A DNA stretch of 9,004 bases. Source: Deltaproteobacteria bacterium UBA2385 (GTDB lineage: Bacteria; Myxococcota_A; UBA796; UBA2385). Position 1 is the first letter of the stretch. Each line of letters starts with the position of its first letter. The DNA lies in assembly GCA_002343455.1 (NCBI GenBank), contig DDSR01000340.1, forward strand, positions 1 through 9,004. The letters run 5' to 3'. The notes under the pieces were generated by a model, which did no database searches, was not told the origin of the DNA, and saw only the letters and a program-made list of their open reading frames with translations. The position numbers and the translations under genes are program-made. Positions 3,588-9,004 of the stretch are shown piece by piece.

Positions 3588-5599
3588 TCACACCTCATGG
3601 CGGCGTAGGCCGCAGCCGGCAGCAACACCGCCCAGGCGACGCCGTGGTTCAGCTCGGGCGAGAGCCAGTCACTCCAGGCCAGCAGATCCTGCCCCACCAG
3701 CGCCGCGACCAGCACCAGCGCCGCCCGCGGGCGCCCGACCAGGGCGGGCCCCAGCAAGGCCAGCAGCATCCAGTAGTAGCAGGAGAGGTTCAGCAGCCCG
3801 AGCACCAGCACCAGCCCCTGCAGCAGCAGCAGCCAGGCGGGCGCGCTCCGCCTCGCCGAGAGGGTGATCCCGGCCAGCCCCAGCGTGCCGATCCCCAAGT
3901 TCAGCGCCAGGGCTGCCCCCTCTCCCAGGCCCAGCCCCTGGGGACCCAGGCGGTTGAAGCTCTGGTTGAGCTGGTGGACCCCCAGGCGGGCGAAGAACTC
4001 CGTCCAGGCCTCGAAGCCGTAGGCCGCGCCGGAGAGGCCGAAGCCGAGGAGCAGGGCCAGGCCGACGCCCGCCAGGAGCCGCAGGTGCTCGCGGCGCAAG
4101 CCTCGGGCGAGGAGGAGGCCGAGGCCGGGCCCCAGCAGGGCGAAGCCCGGGAAGACCCGCAGGAGCCCGGCGAAGCCGACGGCGAGGCCGGCCCAGCCCG
4201 CTCGCTCCCGCCGCAAGGCGACCAGGGCGGCGGCGAGGCTGGCGAGGGTGAGGAAGCGGGCGAAGGCGCCGCCGATGTAGCCGTAGCGCCAGGGCCAGCC
4301 CAGGGCGAAGATCAGGGCGGCCCAGGCGGCGGCCTCCCAGCCGAAGCCCCAGGCCAGCAGTCCCACCGTGATCAGCAGCAGGGCGGGATCGACCAGGGCC
4401 AGCCGGTCGAGATCGGCCAGGACCTGGACCGGCGGACCGGCGGCCAGCAGGGCCCCGCTCAAGGTCCAGGCGGGCGAGGGGTTGTAGCCGTGGTCGCCGA
4501 GCAGGGCCTGCCAGCTCGGCTCGGCGAAGAGGTAGACGAAGACGCCGACCTCGTCGCGGTACTCCTCCCAGCTCTCGCCGAAGCGGGCCCGGCACTCGGC
4601 GGCTCGTTGCAGGCTCGCCGCGCCGGTGCGGAGCTCGCCCCCGCGCAGATCGCGCACCTGGAGGGCCTCGATCGAGGCCAGCCTCTCGGGCTGCAGCTCG
4701 GCCTGCGCGACGACGGCGCAGTCGTAGAGCCGATCGTAGCCGAGCTCGGGCGCGTAGCGGGCCCCGAAGTAGTAGTGGAAGAGCTCGTGGTAGTGGACGG
4801 GGGTGCCCGTCAGGCGGAAGGCCCCGAAGTTCGTCCAGGCCAGCGCCGCCACCAGCGTGAGCACCGGCAGGGCCAGCGCGGCCCGGCGACCGAGCGCCAG
4901 GAGGGACCCTCCGACCAGGGCGGCCAGCAGGCCCGGACCTGGCCCGGCTGCGAGGCCGACGCCGACCCCGGCCAGGAGCGCCGCGACCAGGGCGGCGGGG
5001 AGCTGCCTGCCGCGCGAGGCCAGCAGGATCAGGGCGGCGCCGAGGAGGCCGACCAGGGCCCGGCCCAGGCCGAGGTGGCGCAGCTCGTCGAGTCGACCGA
5101 GCTCAGGCCGCCCCTCGGCCAGCTCCAGGTCCGTCGGAGGCCAGGGCTCGCCGCAGCGCCAGGCCCCGACCTCGCCCAGGGCCCAAGGCCCCCCCGAGGA
5201 GGCCTGGAGCCGCACGGCCACCGCCTCCAGCCCGAAGCGACCCTCGACGACGTCCATGCGGGGGCCGGGCTGAGGGCCGGTCTCTCCCAGCGAAGACCAG
5301 CTCCCGTCGACGGCCTGGACCTCCACCCGATAGCGGTCGTCGCCCTGCGACTGGATCATCAGGGCCCGCACGGGCTCGGGCCCGTCGAAGCGCCATGTCA
5401 GCGAGGCGCCTTCCTCGTCGGCGCGCGCCAGGAGCGACCCCCGGGCCTCGGCCCCCACCCGGGCCACCCGACCGTCGCTGGCCCGAGGCGCGAAGGTCCA
5501 GCCCTCTGCCTGGGCCTCCAGGCCCCGCAAGAGGTTCTTCTCGTCGCAGGGGGGCTGGGCCAGGGCCGACCCGAGGGCCAGCAGCAGGGGCAGGAGCAT
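3527..5599 (-). CDS. Polytopic membrane protein with N-terminal discoidin-like domain
   Basis: The 690-residue product begins with a signal peptide (cleavage likely after ALA, residue 14). Residues 20-150 look like a galactose-binding/discoidin-like beta sandwich with flanking Cys18 and Cys149 that could form a disulfide. About ten hydrophobic helices follow from residue 178 to near 675. Between early helices lies HELFHYYFGARYAPELGYD (271-289), the kind of acidic, aromatic loop seen after the first helices of polyprenyl-phosphate-dependent (GT-C/GT87-like) glycosyltransferases. A role in glycan transfer at the membrane is therefore possible but not shown. ATG 5599 follows the lipoprotein gene stop by 27 bases and starts exactly at the signal peptide; no Shine-Dalgarno is seen. 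The frame is open further upstream but without a start. The last 20 residues fall within a nested inverted repeat (3530-3586) and may not be ancestral. Confidence 0.75.
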   Translation of the reverse strand: MLLPLLLALGSALAQPPCDEKNLLRGLEAQAEGWTFAPRASDGRVARVGAEARGSLLARADEEGASLTWRFDGPEPVRALMIQSQGDDRYRVEVQAVDGSWSSLGETGPQPGPRMDVVEGRFGLEAVAVRLQASSGGPWALGEVGAWRCGEPWPPTDLELAEGRPELGRLDELRHLGLGRALVGLLGAALILLASRGRQLPAALVAALLAGVGVGLAAGPGPGLLAALVGGSLLALGRRAALALPVLTLVAALAWTNFGAFRLTGTPVHYHELFHYYFGARYAPELGYDRLYDCAVVAQAELQPERLASIEALQVRDLRGGELRTGAASLQRAAECRARFGESWEEYRDEVGVFVYLFAEPSWQALLGDHGYNPSPAWTLSGALLAAGPPVQVLADLDRLALVDPALLLITVGLLAWGFGWEAAAWAALIFALGWPWRYGYIGGAFARFLTLASLAAALVALRRERAGWAGLAVGFAGLLRVFPGFALLGPGLGLLLARGLRREHLRLLAGVGLALLLGFGLSGAAYGFEAWTEFFARLGVHQLNQSFNRLGPQGLGLGEGAALALNLGIGTLGLAGITLSARRSAPAWLLLLQGLVLVLGLLNLSCYYWMLLALLGPALVGRPRAALVLVAALVGQDLLAWSDWLSPELNHGVAWAVLLPAAAYAAMRCEGALHARLPARMEGGRTAGA

Positions 5600-5627
5600 G
5601 GGCGCGAGAGGGTAGCACAGCGCGCGA

Positions 5628-7844
5628 TCAGCCCCCGGTCGCCCGCGCCTCGGCCTTCTCCCACATGCGGATCCACGCCTCGGCCGAGCGGAAGATGGGC
5701 TCGAGATCGCTGTCGGAGACGGCGTCCTTGCGGGCGTCCTCCAGCAGCTCGGGCAGCAGGCCGATGTGCACCATGCCCTCCTGGTTGAAGTCGAACACCC
5801 GGTTGCCGGCCTGCGGCTGCGTGAACTGCACCCCGCCATCGAAGGAGGCGAAGGGGTAGCTGATCGGGTCCTGCTGCTCGACCGCGCAGGCCCCCTCGGC
5901 GAAGCGGGGGCCCGGCGCGCCGGCGAAGCCGTTGAGGTCGAAGCCGAAGGGGACGCCCGGGTAGCCGCCGGCCTGCTCGATCAAGGCGGCGCGCTCGCTG
6001 ATCCGGCGCAGCGAGCCGCCGGGATCGGCCGGATCATGGCAGCGGCCCAGCCCGAAGGTCGTGATGCCGCCCAGCGCCGCCAGGCGACCGTCCCAGTCCC
6101 GGCCATGGGTGCCCGCGGCCGGGTAGTCGCGCTCCTCCAGGAGCTCCATCGCCTGGCGATAGGACCACATCGGCAGGTGGTCCACCTCGATGATCATGCC
6201 GCGGGCCATCAGGCCCTCCAGCAGGGCTAGGCCGACGTCGGTGAAGGCGCCCGCCTGGCACCACTGCCCCTCGACGGAGGGCTCGAGGATCTCGTCGAGG
6301 TAGGCGGTCGCGGTGAGCAGGGGCTCGTCGGCGAAGCCGCTGAGGTCGTTGGGCGGAGGGGCGAGGTAGTCCTCTCGCTCCGCCAGGAGCCCGCCGAAGC
6401 TGACCGAGCCCCCGTCGAAGCCCGAGGGCATGCCGTCGGTGGGGCAGTCCTGGCTCTGGTTGGTCCAGTGGCCGCTGTTGAAGAAGTTGCCCAGCTCGAT
6501 GAAGTCGCCGCTGCCGTCGCCGGGCGAGAAGCGGTTGTCGTACTTGTGGACCGGGAAGACCGCCCGGATCCCGCGGCCGTAGTAGTCGTCGAGCTTGGCG
6601 TCGACGTAGGCCTCGTCGCAGACCGGGCCGCCCTCGCGGGGCGTCAGGTGGCAGTCGAAGAGATCGCTGGCCTCGATGCCCAGCACCACCGCCAGCTTGC
6701 CCTGGGCGATCACCTCGCGGGCCTGGGCGGGCGAGGTCACGACCCGGAACCAGCCGAGGCCCTGCCCCCCCGACTGGGCGTCGATGTAGTCCTGCAAGGC
6801 CCAGGTCTCGTCGATGATGCGGTCCACCGCGGTCATGTCCTCGCAGTCGTAGCGGCTGGGCTGAACGCCCTGCCCGACGCCCAGGTTGCAGATGACGGCG
6901 TTGCTGGTGGCGTGCTGCACCACCAGCCGCAGGCCCGAGAGCCAGGCCCGCTCCAGCCAGCGGTAGTACTGGACCTGGTGGGTCGAGCGGTTGCGGGCGT
7001 CCGGCCACTCGGTGAACTCGGGCCAGCCCGCGGTGGCGTGGTTGTCTTCGGCCAGCTCGCCGGAGAGCAGCGCGGGCAGGTTGTCGAACAGCGCGTCGTC
7101 GTTGTTGCCGGCGGCGTCGTAGGCGAAGCCGAAGAAGTCCTTGCGGCCGGCCTCGCCATGGTAGGGCGCGCAGTCCGGGAGGGCGTGGCTGACCCCCAGG
7201 CGATGGTAGGCGCTGCCGTGGAAGACGCCGCCCCCGCCGAAGCCGAAGTTGGAGAAGATGTGCGAGTGGGCGTCGACGATGCCGTAGAGGGTGCCGTCCT
7301 CGAAGGTGGTGCGGGCGGGCGAGCCCTCGGCGTCCAGGCTCAGCTCGGGGTGCTCGGCGCAGCCCTCGGCTGGCCGCAGGAGGAGGGCGAGCGACTCCCG
7401 ATCCGGGCCCAGCCCCTCGGGCCCCAGCAGGCGGTCGTTGCGGCGGTTGCGGAGCTGGTAGAAGGCTCCTCCCTTCCACGACGCCTGCAGCTCCCACTCC
7501 GCGCCGGAGATGTAGCCGTCGTCGAGGACGAGGTCCTCGATCCGGGTCATGTCGGACTCCAGCGCCTCTTGCCGGGTCAGGGGCCCCTCCTCGGCGACGA
7601 GGTAGCGCCCGTCCTGATCGTAGAGCAGGTAGACCCCCAGGTCGGCGGCCTGCAATCGGAAGCGCGCCGCCTGCTCGGCGCTCCCCCAGGCGTAGCCCTC
7701 CTCGCTGGACCCCAGCCAGCTGGTGCCCGACTGCAGAGAGACGCAGGAGCCCGCGAGGCCCTGCACGTCGAGGTCCAGGACCTCCACGGGCGCAGGCTTC
7801 TCGGATCCACAGGAGAGCAGCAGGGCGAGGAGCGGGAGATGCAT
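5628..7844 (-). CDS. Lipoprotein with M19-like (membrane dipeptidase) metallohydrolase domain
   Basis: The 738-residue product starts with a short lipoprotein signal (LLSC, Cys12). Residues about 25-165 resemble a beta-trefoil repeat region (FRLQAADLGVYLLYD, FYQLRNRR). The rest looks like a TIM-barrel metallohydrolase of the membrane-dipeptidase type: DAHSHIF (His193, His195), VLGIEASD (Glu391), EVDHLPM (His556), GTHGRDWDG (His580) and FGFDLNGFAG (Asp636). These follow the order of the M19 metal and active-site ligands (HxH, bridging Glu, two His, Asp). The protein is much longer than classical dipeptidases (about 350-400 residues), because of the N-terminal domain and large insertions rich in Asn, Asp and Cys. 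It is probably anchored in the outer membrane or periplasm; the substrate could be a dipeptide, D-amino-acid compound or other amide. ATG 7844 gives the lipobox. It sits 20 bases after the Rieske gene and 27 before the next gene, so co-transcription is likely. Confidence 0.75.
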   Translation of the reverse strand: MHLPLLALLLSCGSEKPAPVEVLDLDVQGLAGSCVSLQSGTSWLGSSEEGYAWGSAEQAARFRLQAADLGVYLLYDQDGRYLVAEEGPLTRQEALESDMTRIEDLVLDDGYISGAEWELQASWKGGAFYQLRNRRNDRLLGPEGLGPDRESLALLLRPAEGCAEHPELSLDAEGSPARTTFEDGTLYGIVDAHSHIFSNFGFGGGGVFHGSAYHRLGVSHALPDCAPYHGEAGRKDFFGFAYDAAGNNDDALFDNLPALLSGELAEDNHATAGWPEFTEWPDARNRSTHQVQYYRWLERAWLSGLRLVVQHATSNAVICNLGVGQGVQPSRYDCEDMTAVDRIIDETWALQDYIDAQSGGQGLGWFRVVTSPAQAREVIAQGKLAVVLGIEASDLFDCHLTPREGGPVCDEAYVDAKLDDYYGRGIRAVFPVHKYDNRFSPGDGSGDFIELGNFFNSGHWTNQSQDCPTDGMPSGFDGGSVSFGGLLAEREDYLAPPPNDLSGFADEPLLTATAYLDEILEPSVEGQWCQAGAFTDVGLALLEGLMARGMIIEVDHLPMWSYRQAMELLEERDYPAAGTHGRDWDGRLAALGGITTFGLGRCHDPADPGGSLRRISERAALIEQAGGYPGVPFGFDLNGFAGAPGPRFAEGACAVEQQDPISYPFASFDGGVQFTQPQAGNRVFDFNQEGMVHIGLLPELLEDARKDAVSDSDLEPIFRSAEAWIRMWEKAEARATGG

Positions 7845-7864
7845 CGGCCGACTGTAGCCGCTTC

Positions 7865-8308
7865 TCAGGCCGAGGGCCGCCTCAGCCAGACCGAAGCGCC
7901 CTGGAGACCCGCCTCCCAGGCCACCAGCGCCCGGGTGGCCGGCCCCTCCAGCACCTCTCCCTCCAGGGAGAAGCGCGAGCCATGGCAGGGACAGATCACC
8001 TGGCCCTCGTGAAACACGACCTCGCAGGCGCCATGGGTACAGATCCGCCAGAGGGCGACGTAGCAGCCCTCGCTCTCCTGGATGACGATCAGGGTCGCAA
8101 ACTGTTCAGGAATGTCGACCGGCACGCCGATGCCGACCGCAGCCAGCTCCGGCCACTGCTCCAGGGGGAGCTCGACCCACTGTTCGTCTGGCTGCACATC
8201 CGGACAGACCTCGCCCGTCTCCTCCGGCCGGGACCGGCAGGCGAGCAGCGGCAGCCCCGCCCCCAGGCGCAGGAGCTGGCGACGGGCGAGGCTCGCCGGC
8301 GGGCTCAC
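7865..8308 (-). CDS. Rieske [2Fe-2S] lipoprotein with Tat-like signal
   Basis: The 147-residue product has a complete Rieske cluster motif: Cys90-Thr-His92 and Cys106-Pro-Cys-His109-Gly-Ser. Cys95 and Cys108 are placed to form the disulfide typical of bc1/b6f-type Rieske proteins. The N-terminus reads ARRQLLRLGAGLPLLAC: a twin-arginine-like motif followed by a lipobox with Cys24, suggesting export of the folded protein and lipid anchoring. No cytochrome b or oxygenase gene is adjacent, so respiratory complex membership is not supported; an electron-carrier role outside the cytoplasm is more likely. The start is GTG 8308, which overlaps the upstream stop as GTGA and places the RR motif at residues 9-10. 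An open frame continues far upstream, but that part is antisense-like low-complexity sequence sharing DNA with the repeat-protein gene. Confidence 0.85.
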   Translation of the reverse strand: MSPPASLARRQLLRLGAGLPLLACRSRPEETGEVCPDVQPDEQWVELPLEQWPELAAVGIGVPVDIPEQFATLIVIQESEGCYVALWRICTHGACEVVFHEGQVICPCHGSRFSLEGEVLEGPATRALVAWEAGLQGASVWLRRPSA

Positions 8309-9003
8309 AGGGCGCTCATCCCCGTCCAGGAGAAGCCGCCGCAGCCCGAGGTCGCCGGGTCGGTCGGGTCGGCGGCCGAGGTGGCCAACGCCTCGGCCTC
8401 GCTGGCGGCGGCGTAGGCGGTCTGGCAGAACCACAGCCCGCCCAGGCCGTCCCAGGTCCAGTCGAAGCGGCTCCACAGCTCGGGATTCCAGGAGTTGGCC
8501 GCGTCGTTCTGGGCGATCGCGAACATGGCCTCGTTGTCGAACTGGCTGATGTGGAAGGAGGAGGAGCCCGAGCTCCACAGCCAGCTCCGGATGTCGTGCT
8601 CGCCGCCCCAGGAGTCCGCCCAGGTGCCGGAGATGTCCATCGCCGGGGTCAGCCCGGTCCAGGAGAAGCTGCCGCAGCCGGTGGTCGCCGGATCGCTCGG
8701 GTCGGCGGCGGGGGTGGCCAGCGCGTCGGCCTCGGTGGCGGCGGCGTAGGCCGTCTGGCAGTACCAGAGGCCCCCGCTGGCGTCCCAGGTCCAGTCGAAG
8801 CGGCTCCAGAGCTCGGGGTTCCAGGAGTTGGCCGCGTCGTTCTGGGCGATCGCGAACATGGCGGCGTTGTCGTACTGGCTGAAGTGGAAGCCCGAGGAGC
8901 TCCCCCACCAGCCGTCGTTGTCGACCCAGCTCAGGCCGCCCCAGGAGTCGTCCCAGACGCCCGCGATGGCGATGTCCGCATCGGTGTCGGTGTCGGTGTC
9001 GGT
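8305..9003 (-). CDS. Secreted or surface protein with two tandem 111-residue domains (5' end outside window)
   Basis: The visible 232 residues are the C-terminal part of a protein that runs off the right edge. It opens with a Thr-Asp repeat linker (TD four times), typical of the stretch after a lipoprotein cysteine. Two copies of a domain with a period of 111 residues follow. Each contains GxWxDSWGG, SSxFHxSQxDNxAMFAIAQNDAAN, SWNPELWSRFDWTWD, GLWxCQTAYAAA, ADPxDPAT and GCGxFSWTG, so each carries two conserved Cys that could pair. The domain is rich in Trp, Asn and Asp. I associate such domains with uncharacterised myxobacterial extracellular proteins from memory; no function is known to me. 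The stop (8305-8307) overlaps the GTG of the Rieske gene by 4 bases, so the two are probably co-translated. A start at an internal ATG (8859) would cut the first domain and is rejected. Confidence 0.75.
   Translation of the reverse strand, partial: TDTDTDTDADIAIAGVWDDSWGGLSWVDNDGWWGSSSGFHFSQYDNAAMFAIAQNDAANSWNPELWSRFDWTWDASGGLWYCQTAYAAATEADALATPAADPSDPATTGCGSFSWTGLTPAMDISGTWADSWGGEHDIRSWLWSSGSSSFHISQFDNEAMFAIAQNDAANSWNPELWSRFDWTWDGLGGLWFCQTAYAAASEAEALATSAADPTDPATSGCGGFSWTGMSAL
8461..8885 (-). repeat. Direct repeat, period 333 bp, in the surface protein gene
   Basis: The DNA coding for the two domains repeats with an offset of 333 bases. For example, the segment around 8461-8548 matches that around 8794-8881 with only a few substitutions, including a stretch of more than 30 identical bases. 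Flanking parts of the domains have diverged more. The pattern suggests in-frame domain duplication with later gene conversion or strong constraint on the core. Confidence 0.7.
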
Positions 9004-9004
9004 G
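8981..9004 (-). repeat. Hexanucleotide tandem repeat TCGGTG encoding Thr-Asp
   Basis: Four complete TCGGTG units run up to the window edge and may continue beyond it. On the coding strand they give alternating Asp and Thr codons (GAC ACC), forming a linker. Copy-number change would alter the linker by two residues per unit without a frameshift. Confidence 0.7.

Noticed and set aside
3669..4595. Minus-strand Arg/Pro-rich frame of 308 codons inside the membrane-protein gene
   Set aside because: It is a shifted reading of the same strand without a plausible protein composition.
3446..5788. Very long plus-strand open frame (780 codons) rich in Gln, Gly, Glu and Pro
   Set aside because: It is antisense to the membrane-protein gene. 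Its low-complexity composition is what the complement of Leu/Ala-rich high-GC codons produces, and it has no domain.
6468..8012. Long plus-strand open frame (514 codons), Val/Ala/Glu-rich
   Set aside because: It is antisense to the M19-like lipoprotein gene, whose metal-ligand motifs and lipobox make the minus strand the coding one.
8309..8908. N-terminal extension of the Rieske frame to 8908
   Set aside because: This part shares DNA with the tandem-domain gene in another frame, and the RR motif plus lipobox mark the true N-terminus at 8308.
1..9004. CRISPR arrays, tRNA or rRNA genes, insertion sequences
   Set aside because: No regularly spaced short repeats, cloverleaf, rRNA-like sequence, transposase or terminal inverted repeats were seen. 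The repeated units at 970-1060 and 2111-2201 are attC sites, not CRISPR repeats.

Overview
The window is GC-rich bacterial DNA with two different parts. The left part (about 1-2200) looks like the end of an integron gene-cassette array. The right part (about 2900-9004) is ordinary chromosome with very high GC and all genes on the minus strand. The right-hand genes suggest a myxobacterium-like organism (Myxococcota or a relative): predicted lipoproteins, a Thr-Asp dipeptide linker, and a duplicated Trp/Asn-rich domain of about 111 residues that I associate with that group from memory. No rRNA or housekeeping marker is present, so the taxonomy is an inference.

Layout, left part. Three attC-like recombination sites are visible: a right half at the window edge (1-28) and two complete sites (967-1063 and 2108-2204). 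They mark out two complete cassettes, A (23-1057) and B (1058-2198). Each holds the same two-gene module on the plus strand: a cytoplasmic C39/papain-like cysteine peptidase homologue of about 155-170 residues, followed through a TGATG stop/start overlap by a small protein of 92-94 residues ending in HLPQ-x-IAA. The two copies have diverged strongly. In copy B a TAG stop sits exactly where copy A has a Trp codon, and it cuts off the last 11 residues. After the last attC comes a plus-strand RibD-C/dihydrofolate-reductase-family gene (2267-2827). It is either the terminal cassette without a recognisable attC or the first gene beyond the array.

Layout, right part. Reading along the minus strand from the right edge: a secreted or surface protein with two tandem 111-residue domains (incomplete at the window edge), a Tat/lipobox Rieske [2Fe-2S] protein overlapping it by 4 bases, a lipoprotein with an M19-like metallohydrolase domain 20 bases further on, a polytopic membrane protein with an N-terminal discoidin-like domain 27 bases further on, and, after a 171-base gap, a MAPEG-family membrane protein. 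The first four are packed like an operon, and all are predicted to be exported or membrane-bound. The MAPEG gene converges on the DHFR-family gene.

The most interesting item is the duplicated peptidase/partner module. It has the layout of a two-component cassette (toxin/antitoxin, peptidase/inhibitor or peptidase/substrate), and I cannot assign it to a named system from sequence alone.
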